Origin: Phyllobacterium chamaecytisi
Lineage (GTDB): Bacteria > Pseudomonadota > Alphaproteobacteria > Rhizobiales > Rhizobiaceae
Length of the DNA: 64,000 nt
Direction: 5' to 3'
NCBI RefSeq assembly: GCF_020164455.1
Contig: NZ_JAIQWW010000006.1
Coordinates: 62,001-126,000 of the forward strand
The translations under genes and the position numbers were made by a program. This document shows, piece by piece, positions 27,521-39,285 of the stretch. Under the pieces are notes generated by a model, which was given only the letters and a program-made list of their open reading frames with translations, had not been told where the DNA came from and did no database searches. Position 1 is the stretch's first letter; every line of letters starts with the position of its first letter.

Positions 27521-28489
27521 CTAGTTTGTCAGACGGACGTTCTCGCCATCGACGGATTTACAAGCGGCCTCTACCTGGTAGAAAAAGTCCTGTTGCGTAA
27601 AGCCGCCGCCATCTTCCCAGGCATGATCTTGCCGGCCGCCGCAATTGAACAGCTCGTCCAGTGGAGGGGTTGTGCCCTTCTTCAACCGCACACCTTCAAC
27701 GAACAAATAATCGACCGTATTTGGATCGTCAGTACGCAACGTCAGGTTATAACTTTGGTCGCCGGAAGACGTGCTCGGGAGGCAAAGAGTATGGTTGGAG
27801 TCGGCGGGATCGGCGGTGTACTTGTATCCAACGTCGCAGCCATCGTTTTTGACTTCCATCTTTAGATACAACTTGTCGTAATCTCCGAGATTAATGGTCG
27901 TATTGTCCGGCGGCACCTGGGTTTTGACACCCGTACCACGACCATTTTCGCTGTTAGGACCACTTCTGTAGGCACTTGTGTAGGTTACAGTTCCCATCAC
28001 CGTTTCCTGGCCATTCTTCACGACCACAATGGAGACTTTCTTGAAATACCAGCCGTACATGTCACCTGGAATGAATTTCGCCGTTGTAGGTTTCAATGGC
28101 GCCAAGGCCGTAGCATTCACGCCGATCGCAACCTTATCCTGCTTTAGCAGATGCATGAACAGTGTGTTTGTCCCGCCGCTGATTGCAACGTTGACTTTTT
28201 GATCGGCCGCTGTGAATTTGATGGTAACCTTGTCCGCTGCCGCACCGAGATTAGCCTTGAGGTAGGCTTTTGCACGCGCTTCTGCCGCCGCAGAATTCGA
28301 CCCGGTGAAAACCGACGCGCCGGCCAACGCGGCCGAGTCAGCGGCGTTCTGTAATTTGGACCGCTCGTTGCTCGCGAGGCTGTAATCCACAGCCAGCCCG
28401 GTCATCCCCATGATAGGTATCAGCAGCAATCCGAAGGTTATTGCTGTTGCTCCGCTGCGGTCTTTGAGGAAATTTCGAATTTTTTTCAT
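27521..28489 (-). CDS. TadE/TadG-like pilus-assembly related protein
   Basis: A 322-residue protein. The N-terminus RSGATAITFGLLLIPIMGMTGLAVDYS is the pseudopilin-like membrane segment of TadE/TadG proteins, followed by the usual NAADSAALAGA motif. The rest is a periplasmic region without a recognisable von Willebrand A domain, which makes it shorter than typical TadG. The protein ends in a Cys-containing region (CGGRQD, EAACKS). No other tad/flp genes are near, so it is an orphan. Confidence 0.75.
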   Translation of the reverse strand: MKKIRNFLKDRSGATAITFGLLLIPIMGMTGLAVDYSLASNERSKLQNAADSAALAGASVFTGSNSAAAEARAKAYLKANLGAAADKVTIKFTAADQKVNVAISGGTNTLFMHLLKQDKVAIGVNATALAPLKPTTAKFIPGDMYGWYFKKVSIVVVKNGQETVMGTVTYTSAYRSGPNSENGRGTGVKTQVPPDNTTINLGDYDKLYLKMEVKNDGCDVGYKYTADPADSNHTLCLPSTSSGDQSYNLTLRTDDPNTVDYLFVEGVRLKKGTTPPLDELFNCGGRQDHAWEDGGGFTQQDFFYQVEAACKSVDGENVRLTN

Positions 28490-28633
28490 TGGCCCACTCC
28501 GTCGTTACATGGACCTTTGAATCTCCGGCGTAAATTCGTGCTTAGTAAATTCATTCATATTTTCACGATCATGCTCAGGCAGCACGATTTGTATAAAATC
28601 ATTGTTGGAATGGTAAAAATCCGATGAAGATTG

Positions 28634-29410
28634 TTAGCGCTCAGGCTGGATATCCGGCCGGACGAAACCTTGGCTCGCGACGAGAAGATTGCGCGTGTAA
28701 TCCTGCGTGACCTTGCGTTTGGCAAGTTCCGATGCCGTCAGCCGCTCTACCTCGGCACCATTCTGCATGACCATCAGCCGGTCGCACATATGGGTAACCA
28801 CGGCGAGATCATGGCTCACCATGAGGAAAGTCAGCTTCCGGTCGCGCCTGATCTGCTCCAGCAGGTTCAACACTTCCGCCTGAACCGAGGCATCGAGCGC
28901 CGATGTGGGCTCATCGAGGAGCAGGATTGACGGTTCCAGGATCAGCGCCCGGGCGATGGCGACACGCTGACGTTGACCGCCCGACAGCTGGTGCGAATAG
29001 CGGAAGCGGAAGCTCGACCCCAATCCCACTTCATCCAGTGCGCGCAAGATGCGCTTTTCGATATCACTGAACCCATGGATCACCAGCGGTTCCAGGAGCA
29101 ATCGGTCTACAGTCTGGCGTGGATGCAACGACCCGTAGGGGTCCTGGAATACCATCTGCACTTCACGGTAAAATGCCTTGGTACGGGCCGAACCCAGCGT
29201 CTTGCCGTTGACGGTAATCGTTCCGGCGCTGACCGGAGCGAGACCTGCGACAGCGCGCAGTAATGTGGATTTTCCCGAGCCGGATTCACCGACAAGACCG
29301 AAGGATTCGCCTGGCGCCACGTCGAAGCTGACACCGCGCAGGGCGAGAAAGCGGTCGAATTTCACTTCAAGCTTTTCAATGACCAATGCCTTGGACCGGG
29401 TTGGTGTCAT
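28634..29410 (-). CDS. dppF: Dipeptide/oligopeptide ABC transporter ATP-binding protein (DppF/OppF type)
   Basis: A 258-residue ATPase: Walker A GESGSGKSTLL, Q-loop MVFQDPYGSLHPRQTV, signature LSGGQRQRVAIARAL, Walker B LLLDEPTSALD and switch His in MVSHDLAVV. The DPYGSL block is typical of the second ATPase of peptide importers. I start at the ATG at 29410, which overlaps the preceding gene as ATGA. Last gene of the operon. Confidence 0.92.
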   Translation of the reverse strand: MTPTRSKALVIEKLEVKFDRFLALRGVSFDVAPGESFGLVGESGSGKSTLLRAVAGLAPVSAGTITVNGKTLGSARTKAFYREVQMVFQDPYGSLHPRQTVDRLLLEPLVIHGFSDIEKRILRALDEVGLGSSFRFRYSHQLSGGQRQRVAIARALILEPSILLLDEPTSALDASVQAEVLNLLEQIRRDRKLTFLMVSHDLAVVTHMCDRLMVMQNGAEVERLTASELAKRKVTQDYTRNLLVASQGFVRPDIQPER

Positions 29411-30240
29411 ACGGCCCACTCCGGCTTGCGGTCGAGCACCGGCAGCGGATGCCGGTCGGCACCGATCTGCGGCATGCAATTGAGCAACCCTTGCGTGTAG
29501 GGATGCTTGGCATTGTGCAAGTCGGTTGCGGCAATTTCCTCGACGATCCGCCCCGCATACATGACGATGACGCGGTCGCAGAACGATGAAACCAGCCGCA
29601 GATCGTGAGAAATGAAGATCAGGCCCATGCCGCGATCGCGCACCAGATTGTCGAGAATACGCAGCACGTCGAGTTGCACGGTAACATCCAGCGCCGAGGT
29701 TGGCTCATCGGCGATCAGCAATTCCGGCCCGGTGATCAGCATCATGGCAATCATGGCCCGCTGCCCCATGCCGCCCGAAACCTCATGTGGATGCAAATCG
29801 TAGACCCGCTCTGCGTCACGGATCTGCACGGCGGCAAGCATGTCGAGCGCCCGTTTGCGTGCCTCGGCCTTGCTGACCTTCTCATGCGTCCTGAGCGTTT
29901 CGACGATCTGCCGGCCGATACTCATGACAGGATTGAGCGAATATTTCGGATCCTGCAGGATCATGGCAATGCGGTTGCCGCGAAGGCTCCGCCGCTGCTT
30001 CACCGAAGCCTCCAGCAGGTCGATGCCGTCGAAGTTGAGCTTCTGTGCAGTGATCTTCGCATGTGGCGGTGTCAGCCCCATGATGGCGCGGCCGGTCTGC
30101 GACTTGCCTGAACCGGACTCGCCTACGATGCCAAGCCGCTCGCGTCCAAGCGTGAAGGAAACGCCGCGCACCGCATCGACAGTGCCCGTACGGGTCGGAA
30201 ACTGCACGCGAAGGTCCTCTACGGTCAGCATCGTGCTCAT
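29407..30240 (-). CDS. dppD: Dipeptide/oligopeptide ABC transporter ATP-binding protein (DppD/OppD type)
   Basis: A 277-residue ATPase with Walker A GESGSGKSQTGRAIMG (the SQ in place of ST is common in DppD), Q-loop LQDPKYSLNPVM, signature VSGGMGQRAMIAMM and Walker B LLIADEPTSALD. The start overlaps the permease stop as ATGA. The C-terminal QGLLNCMPQIGADRHPLPV matches the peptide-transporter extension. Confidence 0.92.
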   Translation of the reverse strand: MSTMLTVEDLRVQFPTRTGTVDAVRGVSFTLGRERLGIVGESGSGKSQTGRAIMGLTPPHAKITAQKLNFDGIDLLEASVKQRRSLRGNRIAMILQDPKYSLNPVMSIGRQIVETLRTHEKVSKAEARKRALDMLAAVQIRDAERVYDLHPHEVSGGMGQRAMIAMMLITGPELLIADEPTSALDVTVQLDVLRILDNLVRDRGMGLIFISHDLRLVSSFCDRVIVMYAGRIVEEIAATDLHNAKHPYTQGLLNCMPQIGADRHPLPVLDRKPEWAV

Positions 30241-31154
30241 TGGTTGCTGCCCCGCGGGTCGAGTGCATCACGTAAGCCATCACCTAAAAGATTGAAGCCG
30301 AGGCTGACTATAAGGATGGCGAAGCCCGGAGCTGCCGCAACCCACCACTGATCCATAATGAAGCGACGGCCGGAAGCGATCATCGCGCCCCATTCCGGCA
30401 ATGGCGGCTGTGCACCGAGGCCAAGAAAGCCAAGCCCGGCGGCAGTCAGGATGATTCCCGCCATGTCGAGCGTTACGCGCACGATCAGCGAGGAGAGACA
30501 CAGCGGCATGATGTGGCGCAGCACGATGCGAAACGGCGACGCACCCATCAACCGCACCGCAGCGATGTAGTCGGAATTGCGCACGGTCAGCGTTTCGGCG
30601 CGGGCGATACGCGCATAGGGTGGCCACGAGGTGATCGCGATGGCGATGACCGCGTTCTCGATACCAGGCCCGAGCGCGGCGACGAAGGCCAAAGCAAGAA
30701 TAAGCTTGGGAAACGCCAGGAAGATATCGGTGATGCGCATCAGAATTGAATCGGTCCAGCCCCCGGCATAACCGGCGATAGTCCCGACGAGAAGCCCGAT
30801 TGGTGCTGCGATGATGGCAACGAGGATGACCACATAAAGCGTCAGCCGCGAGCCATAAATCAACCGCGAAAGGATATCGCGGCCCTGGTCATCGGTGCCA
30901 AGCAAATATTCGCCGCCCGGCGGCAACAGGCGCGCATTGCGCAAATCGCCAACCACTGGCGAATGTGGCGCAAGCACATTTGCGAAGGCGGCGACAAGCA
31001 GAAGTGCGATGATGATGCCGAGACCCACGACGGCAAGCTTGTTGCTGGCGAAGCGGCTCCAGACCAGATAGGCCCTGCCCAGTCGCGCCTGCATGCGCGA
31101 TTGCGGCCGGTCGCTCATCAGCCATTCTCGGCGGGAAAGGGGGCGTGTTGTCAT
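30237..31154 (-). CDS. dppC: Dipeptide ABC transporter permease (DppC type)
   Basis: A permease of about 305 residues, with an N-terminal cytoplasmic stretch, a first helix (LAVVGLGIIIALLLVAAF) and the periplasmic PPGGEYLLGTDDQGRDILSRL motif diagnostic of DppC/OppC. The EAA loop reads RIARAETLTVRNSDYIAAVRLMGAS. The start is either the ATG at 31154 or the ATG at 31118; both have weak ribosome binding sites. Confidence 0.9.
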   Translation of the reverse strand: MTTRPLSRREWLMSDRPQSRMQARLGRAYLVWSRFASNKLAVVGLGIIIALLLVAAFANVLAPHSPVVGDLRNARLLPPGGEYLLGTDDQGRDILSRLIYGSRLTLYVVILVAIIAAPIGLLVGTIAGYAGGWTDSILMRITDIFLAFPKLILALAFVAALGPGIENAVIAIAITSWPPYARIARAETLTVRNSDYIAAVRLMGASPFRIVLRHIMPLCLSSLIVRVTLDMAGIILTAAGLGFLGLGAQPPLPEWGAMIASGRRFIMDQWWVAAAPGFAILIVSLGFNLLGDGLRDALDPRGSNQ

Positions 31155-31201
31155 CTCAAAACCCACAAAATTGGCCAGAGGGTGGCGAAAACGCCGATTT
31201 T

Positions 31202-31251
31202 TGAGCACCGGAGCGCAGTGTACTTTTGGGTACATGAGCACCGGAGCACAG
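31202..31251. repeat. Short direct repeat in the dppB-dppC gap
   Basis: TGAGCACCGGAGC is present twice (31202 and 31235), each followed by GCAG/ACAG, with GTGTAC-TTTTGG-GTACAT between them. The arrangement fits a small dispersed intergenic repeat common in rhizobial genomes. It falls inside an operon, between two permease genes. No coding role. Confidence 0.5.
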
Positions 31252-31286
31252 AAAATTGACGTTTGCAGCCCGCTCTGGCAAGTTTT

Positions 31287-32339
31287 TCATCGCGCACGTG
31301 TCCGTGGGTCAAGCGCCCGATACAGAAGATCGGACAAAAGGTTGATGGCGACGAAGACAGTGCCAATGATGATCGTACCTCCCAGCACTGCGTTCATGTC
31401 GGCGTTTTGCAGCGAATTGGTGATGTAGAGCCCGAGCCCCGGCCATGAGAAAACTGTCTCGGTCAGCACCGAGCCTTCGAGCAATCCGGCATAGGACAGC
31501 GCGATCACTGTGACGAGCGGCACCGCGGCATTGCGCAGTGCATGGCCCCAGATGATGCGCGTCTCGGAAAGGCCCTTGGCCCGCGCGGCCACGATATATT
31601 CCTGTTCCAGCTCATTGAGCATGAATGATCGCGTCATCCGGCTGATATAGGCCAGCGAGAAGTAGCCGAGCAGCGAGGCGGGCAGGATGATGAAGCTGAA
31701 AATGTTGCGAAACGCTTCCCAGTTCTGCTGCAGAACCGCATCGAGCAGGTAGAAGCCGGTGATAGGCGTGAACGTGTATTCATAGACGACGTCGATACGG
31801 CCCGGACCCGAAGTCCAGCCGAGTTTGGCGTAGAACACGACAAGGCCGATCATTCCAAGCCAGAAGATCGGGACGGAATAGCCGATGAGGCCGATGACGC
31901 GAACGATCTGGTCGATGAGGCTGCCGCGTTTCACTGCCGCCAGAACGCCTAGCGGCACCCCGAAAACCGCGCCGATAAGCGTGCCGAAAGTGGCAAGCTC
32001 CATCGTGGCGGGGAAGACGCGCCTTATGTCCTGCATCACAGGATTGGTGGTCAGAACCGAATTGCCGAAATTACCCTCCAGCACGCCCTTAACGTAGATG
32101 AAAAACTGCTCGTAGAGTGGCAGATTAAGACCGAGTTCTTCGCGTACCCGTTCGACCACGTGGGCAGGCGCCCTGTCGCCAACGATGGCAAGAGCCGGAT
32201 CGATCGGAATGACGCGTCCGATAAAGAATGTGACGGCGATCAGCCCCAGGAACGTGATGATGCCGATCAGGATGAACCTGCCGGCGGCCCAAGCGAAGTT
32301 GGTAGCCCAGGCGCCTGAGCGCCTGGACTCCAGTTGCAT
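31287..32339 (-). CDS. dppB: Dipeptide ABC transporter permease (DppB type)
   Basis: A permease of about 350 residues with a first helix at residues 15-45, a periplasmic loop with the family blocks ELGLNLPLYEQFFIYVKG and GNFGNSV, and an EAA loop reading EYIVAARAKGLSETRIIWGHALRNA. It is a pore subunit of the peptide importer. A TTG at 32354 would add five residues; I use the ATG at 32339. Confidence 0.9.
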   Translation of the reverse strand: MQLESRRSGAWATNFAWAAGRFILIGIITFLGLIAVTFFIGRVIPIDPALAIVGDRAPAHVVERVREELGLNLPLYEQFFIYVKGVLEGNFGNSVLTTNPVMQDIRRVFPATMELATFGTLIGAVFGVPLGVLAAVKRGSLIDQIVRVIGLIGYSVPIFWLGMIGLVVFYAKLGWTSGPGRIDVVYEYTFTPITGFYLLDAVLQQNWEAFRNIFSFIILPASLLGYFSLAYISRMTRSFMLNELEQEYIVAARAKGLSETRIIWGHALRNAAVPLVTVIALSYAGLLEGSVLTETVFSWPGLGLYITNSLQNADMNAVLGGTIIIGTVFVAINLLSDLLYRALDPRTRAR

Positions 32340-32370
32340 GTCGGGATTGGTCAACGGTGCGAACCCCGGA

Positions 32371-33981
32371 TCACTTCGAGATATTGAAAACGTAGTTCGT
32401 GTCGAATGACGGTCCGAGCTTGAAGCCCTTGAGGTTCGAACGATAGCCCGCGACCTCGATCTGCTGGAAAATCATGATGAAGGGACTGGTTGCGAGAACT
32501 TTTTTCTGCAGGTCCTGATACATCTGTGCTCGTTTGGCACCATCGCGCTCGAGGAGGGCAGCCTTGGTTTCCTTGGTCAGGTCGGGCACATCCCAGGCGT
32601 TGCGCCACGCCAATGTCTTATTTGTGCCTTCGTCGGAATTGTTGGGGTTGTTGGTGAAGGTGTCCGCGTTCGAGTTCGGATCCCAATAATCCACGCCCCA
32701 CTGGCCGATATACATGTCATGGGTGCGAGCACGATACTTGGTCAGCGTCTGCTTACCATCGCCCGGAATGATCTCCATCTTGACGCCGCCCTGAGCGAAT
32801 GTCTGCTGCACGGATTCGGCAATGCCCGTCACCGGCTGATTGTTGCGCACGTCCATGGTAACGGTGAAACCATCCTTCAGGCCTGCCTTTTCGAGCAGTT
32901 CCTTGGCTTTGGCGACATCGAGCTTGTAAGGGTTCTCGTCGAGTTCGCCGAGGACGCCCTTCGGCAGAAATGTCTGGTGGATTTCACCAATGCCCTTGAT
33001 CAGCTTTTCGCCGATAGCGTCATAATCGACGAGGTATTTCAGCGCTTCGCTTACGCCTGGCTTGGCAAGATCTGCATTTTTCTGATTGAGGCTGATGTAG
33101 TAGACGGTGCCTTTGGGCGCGTTGGTGGTGGCGATGTCGCTATTCTTGACCACCTGCTCCAGATCGTTTGGCTCGAGATTGCGGGCAATGTCGATATCGC
33201 CCTTCTCAAGCAGCAGACGCTGCGCCGCGCTTTCCTTGACGTGCCGGTAGATGACCCGCATGAGAGGCGCCTTGCTGCCCCAGTAGTTGTCATTGCGTTC
33301 AAGCACGATGATTTCGTTGGCCCGCCAGTCGCGGATTTTCATCGGACCGGAACCGGCATAGGCGGTCTTCAGCCACGCCCAGCCAAAGTCATCATTGACG
33401 ACATGCTCGGAAGTGAGCTTCTTGTCGACAACCGAAGCGACTGTCGCTGTAAGGCAGTTCAGGACGAAGCTTGGCGCGTAAGGCTGATCGACCGTGAACA
33501 CGAAGGTCGAAGGATCAGTTGCCTTGGCCTTTTCGGTTACATTGTCCGGCTTCAGACCAAACTGGGTCAGGATGAACGCCGGGCTCTTGTCGAGCTTGAC
33601 GGCGCGTTCGAACGACCAGGCGACATCATCAGCCGTGACCGGATTACCCGACGCAAATTTCAGGCCCGGCTTCAGTTTGAAAGTATAGGTCAGGCCATCA
33701 TCGGAAACCGTCCAGCTTTCGGCGACATCGGCAACGACCTTCGAAGGATCGTTGATATCGAGCCGAACGAGCTTGTCGTAAGTGTTGCCGTTGATTTCAC
33801 CGGTGGTGAGCTCGAAAGCTTCAGCAGGATCGAGCGTTATCACGTCATCGATGGCGAAGGCTTCGACCAGGGTATCGGCTGGCGTCTCGGCCCAGGCTGG
33901 TACGCCGGAAAGCAACATCGTGGACAGCGCTGCACTGCCGAGCAGCAGCCGGAATTTCGGGTTTATCTGGTTCATCAACAT
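32371..33981 (-). CDS. dppA: Dipeptide/oligopeptide ABC transporter substrate-binding protein (SBP family 5)
   Basis: A 536-residue periplasmic receptor. A signal peptide ends near residue 32 (GVPAWAETP). The family-5 pattern follows: DDVITLDPAEAFE, LKPGLKFASGNPVTADDVAWSFERAV, and later EKGDIDIARNLEPNDLEQV. GGAACAG precedes the ATG. Together with the downstream permeases and ATPases it forms a complete importer. The M19 dipeptidase gene upstream suggests dipeptides as the cargo. Confidence 0.92.
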   Translation of the reverse strand: MLMNQINPKFRLLLGSAALSTMLLSGVPAWAETPADTLVEAFAIDDVITLDPAEAFELTTGEINGNTYDKLVRLDINDPSKVVADVAESWTVSDDGLTYTFKLKPGLKFASGNPVTADDVAWSFERAVKLDKSPAFILTQFGLKPDNVTEKAKATDPSTFVFTVDQPYAPSFVLNCLTATVASVVDKKLTSEHVVNDDFGWAWLKTAYAGSGPMKIRDWRANEIIVLERNDNYWGSKAPLMRVIYRHVKESAAQRLLLEKGDIDIARNLEPNDLEQVVKNSDIATTNAPKGTVYYISLNQKNADLAKPGVSEALKYLVDYDAIGEKLIKGIGEIHQTFLPKGVLGELDENPYKLDVAKAKELLEKAGLKDGFTVTMDVRNNQPVTGIAESVQQTFAQGGVKMEIIPGDGKQTLTKYRARTHDMYIGQWGVDYWDPNSNADTFTNNPNNSDEGTNKTLAWRNAWDVPDLTKETKAALLERDGAKRAQMYQDLQKKVLATSPFIMIFQQIEVAGYRSNLKGFKLGPSFDTNYVFNISK

Positions 33982-34016
33982 TGTTCTGTTCCCTGTTTAT
34001 GAGCAATTTGACTTTT

Positions 34017-35072
34017 TTAATTTTCTTCGTGCCAGGCCGAGCGTAATACCCGCAGCCAGTTTTCGCGGCAGATTTTTGCCAGGTCATCTCCGGCATATCC
34101 GGCGTCCCGCAACGCCGCGACAAGATTTTGATTGCCGCTCGCATCGGCAATCTCGCCGGGGATTTTAGCACCGTCGAAATCAGAACCAAGTGCTACGCAA
34201 TCGATACCCATGCGGTTGACCATGTAGTCGATGTGGCGGACCATGTCGGTCAGCGGCGTATCGGCATTTTCGCGCGCGTCGGGGCGCAGCATGGCCACCG
34301 CATAATTTAGCCCGACGATCCCCCGGCTTTCTCGTATGGCGTCAAGCTGCTTGTCTGTCAGATTGCGCGCGACAGGCGTCAGCGCGTGCACATTGGAATG
34401 ACTGGCGACAAGCGGCTGATCGCTGATCCGCGCCACATCCCAGAAGCCCTTTTCGGTGATATGCGCGAGATCGATGAGGATACCAAGGCGATTGCAGGTC
34501 TTGACCAGTTCTTCGCCGATAGCGGTGAGTCCGGGTCCCGTATCCGGGCTCATCGGATAGGCGAAGGGCACACCGTGGGCGAAGATATTGTTGCGGCTCC
34601 ACACTGGACCGAGCGAACGCAAGCCGGCGGCGTAGAATACATCGAGCGCGGCGAGATCGCCGTCAATCGCCTCGCAGCCCTCCATATGGAGCACCGCAGC
34701 GAACATATCGCTTTGCATGCACTCGGTAATCTCGGCCGTGCTGCGGCACAATTTCCAGCCACCGAACCGCTGGAGCTTCAGCGCGATCGAAGCCATTTCA
34801 AGCGCGATGTCGAGGGATGGGGCCCGCTCCAGCGGCGCGGCGAGCGGCGTCGAATAATGGCCATTGGCGTCTGGCGCCTTGAAGGCAAGATCACCGGATG
34901 GAACATAGATGGCGCAGAGCCCGCCGATCAACCCGCCCTTGAGCGCCCTGATCTTGTCGATATGCCCGGAGCTGGTGCCTTCGATGAACTCCTGAACCGG
35001 ATCCACTCCGTCTCTCGAATGTTTCCACAACCGGTAAAGCACATCGTTGTGACCATCGAAGACAGGCTGCAT
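34017..35072 (-). CDS. Membrane dipeptidase family protein (M19)
   Basis: A 351-residue zinc peptidase of the renal dipeptidase family. The first metal motif is DGHNDVLYR near the N-terminus; the bridging Glu is in LHMEGCEAID; further ligands are in LIDLAHITEKGFWDVA and ASHSNVHAL, and the family block GSDFDGA comes before the end. There is no signal peptide, so it should act in the cytoplasm on imported dipeptides, including D-configured ones. First gene of the transporter operon, 35 bases before dppA. Confidence 0.92.
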   Translation of the reverse strand: MQPVFDGHNDVLYRLWKHSRDGVDPVQEFIEGTSSGHIDKIRALKGGLIGGLCAIYVPSGDLAFKAPDANGHYSTPLAAPLERAPSLDIALEMASIALKLQRFGGWKLCRSTAEITECMQSDMFAAVLHMEGCEAIDGDLAALDVFYAAGLRSLGPVWSRNNIFAHGVPFAYPMSPDTGPGLTAIGEELVKTCNRLGILIDLAHITEKGFWDVARISDQPLVASHSNVHALTPVARNLTDKQLDAIRESRGIVGLNYAVAMLRPDARENADTPLTDMVRHIDYMVNRMGIDCVALGSDFDGAKIPGEIADASGNQNLVAALRDAGYAGDDLAKICRENWLRVLRSAWHEEN

Positions 35073-35403
35073 TTCAATTCCCGATCAGATTGACTTGAAA
35101 AAAGGCCACATGTTCGCCGGGTAATCTCTCTTCGACCCCTCGGCGCCCGTCGCCTTTTTCGACAAAAGATCATGATGCCCGCGAACAGGCAAGAGAGTTG
35201 TTGTACAAAAGTATAAAAGCCGCTCACGGGGCCAACGCCCAACAGGCGTAACCTGCAGGTCGTGGTGCGCCTGCGTCGATGACGAAAGGATATTGCGGGG
35301 AGAGGAGCCAATGCGACATGGCAGATTTGAGCTGCCATGGTGGGTAGCCATCTTGATGGCAGCGTGGATATGACCTATATTCCTCCCAAAATGGAGCATC
35401 CGG
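35073..35403. other. Intergenic region between the dipeptide operon and vapBC
   Basis: This 331-base gap must hold the promoters of the two divergent units. I see no gene in it. A short GGCG-CCCGT-CGCC stem followed by five T residues lies at 35142-35159, a weak hairpin. The stretch TTGTACAAAAGTATAAAA at about 35201-35218 is AT-rich and could carry a promoter. Nothing else stands out. Confidence 0.3.
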
Positions 35404-35652
35404 ATGGCCGAACCTCAATTGTCTGTGCGCAGCGCCAGAGCACGCGACTTGGCACATCGCCTGGCGAGCCGTGAAAACAGATCAATCGCCGAAATTGTTG
35501 AGCGGGCTCTTGAGTCCTATGAAATCCGCGAAACCGGCCGGGAGCCAGCGTCGGCATTCTACAACCGCCTGTCAAAAGATGCCGGTACAGATATCGATCT
35601 GGAGGCTGTCATCAGACAAGGACGTCGCGGCCATCCGGGTCCTGAGCTTTGA
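35404..35652 (+). CDS. vapB: VapB-type ribbon-helix-helix antitoxin (Rv0623-like)
   Basis: An 82-residue antitoxin. The N-terminal SVRSARARDLAHRLASRE followed by SIAEIVERALESYE is the ribbon-helix-helix DNA-binding fold used by VapB/PSK antitoxins, and the C-terminal half should wrap around the toxin. Its stop overlaps the toxin start as TTGA. It would repress its own promoter as part of the complex. Confidence 0.85.
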   Translation: MAEPQLSVRSARARDLAHRLASRENRSIAEIVERALESYEIRETGREPASAFYNRLSKDAGTDIDLEAVIRQGRRGHPGPEL

Positions 35653-36062
35653 TATTTCTAGACACCAATGTTCTTTCCGAAACCCTACGCAAGGCGCCAA
35701 GCGAGGCTGTCATCTCTTGGCTCGTCCGGCATGATTCAGAACTGGCTTTACCGACGGTAACCATCGCAGAAATTGCGTTTGGCATTCAGAAAATATTGCC
35801 TGACCAGCGCGCCCTTCGCCTGGAGCGGGGTCTCTCGGACTGGCGTCGGCGGTTTGCTGACCGCATATTTGGTTTAACCGAAGAGGCGGCGATGGCTTAT
35901 GGCGAGATTATGGGAACTGCCACACGGCAAGGGTCAATAATGTCGGCTCCTGATGGCATGATCGCAGCCATCGTTCGGGTGAATGGCGGCCGTTTGGCCA
36001 CCCGGAATGTCACCGATTTCAGCACAACTGGCCTCAACCTCATCTCTCCTTGGGAAAGATGA
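35649..36062 (+). CDS. vapC: VapC-type PIN-domain ribonuclease toxin
   Basis: A 137-residue PIN nuclease. The acidic catalytic residues are in FLDTNVLSE, TIAEIAFG, APDGMIAA and NVTDF. The start is TTG at 35649, overlapping the antitoxin stop; no ATG or GTG fits the conserved N-terminus. VapC toxins cut tRNA or rRNA; the target here cannot be told. The gene is convergent with gyrB across 40 bases. Confidence 0.88.
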   Translation: MIFLDTNVLSETLRKAPSEAVISWLVRHDSELALPTVTIAEIAFGIQKILPDQRALRLERGLSDWRRRFADRIFGLTEEAAMAYGEIMGTATRQGSIMSAPDGMIAAIVRVNGGRLATRNVTDFSTTGLNLISPWER

Positions 36063-36102
36063 GGCAATAACCTCTTGAGGCTATCTCAAACTTTGATGCC
36101 AC

Positions 36103-38853
<2,751 letters not shown>

Positions 38854-39285
38854 TCATTCAATGATCTGCACGCTGCCCTCGGCGGACGGCTTTGCAATGG
38901 GCGATTGTGCATCGAGGAAACCTTTCACTTCGCCAAAGGTGAGGCTGCCATCCCTATCCCTGTCGATGTCGGCAAAATGACCGGTGAAATAACCGACACC
39001 GGCCTTTTCTGCCGAGGCAAAAGTAACGAGTTGCGTTGCAGGATCAGCTGCACGGTCGAAGAGGACCTTGATACGGGCATCGACTGCAGCGCTCACCGTC
39101 TCCCGGGTAAGGGGAACCTCACCTTGGTTCGAGCGCTTTGATGGCGGCACAGTGCTCCGCAACAATCGTCCCTGTATCTGTCTGTCAGGCTTGAAGCGCG
39201 CCATGGTTTCGGCAGCGTTCGATGACGCTACCTGGCACTGCATGGCAAGCAGCACCGCCATTCCGATGATAAAACGACCTCTCAT
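38854..39285 (-). CDS. Secreted EF-hand protein, partner of the S10 lipoprotein (copy 1)
   Basis: A 143-residue exported protein with a signal peptide ending near SNAAE. It has a single EF-hand with all calcium ligands: the loop DRDRDGSLTFGE fits the 12-residue consensus. Around it is a block shared with the two other copies, A-x-G-x-GY-x-x-x-HF-x-x-ID before the loop and EV-x-x-F-x-D-x-x-(S/T)P after it. The C-terminus ends VQIIE; the other copies end VQVVE and IQKIE. The start overlaps the S10 gene as ATGA, so the two are translationally coupled. Function unknown; calcium sensing or buffering for the peptidase is an inference. Confidence 0.8.
   Translation of the reverse strand: MRGRFIIGMAVLLAMQCQVASSNAAETMARFKPDRQIQGRLLRSTVPPSKRSNQGEVPLTRETVSAAVDARIKVLFDRAADPATQLVTFASAEKAGVGYFTGHFADIDRDRDGSLTFGEVKGFLDAQSPIAKPSAEGSVQIIE

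Noticed and set aside
31118-31241. Longer N-terminus for dppC beginning at 31241
   Set aside because: The extra residues cover the short direct repeat and look unlike permease N-termini; a start at 31154 or 31118 fits better.
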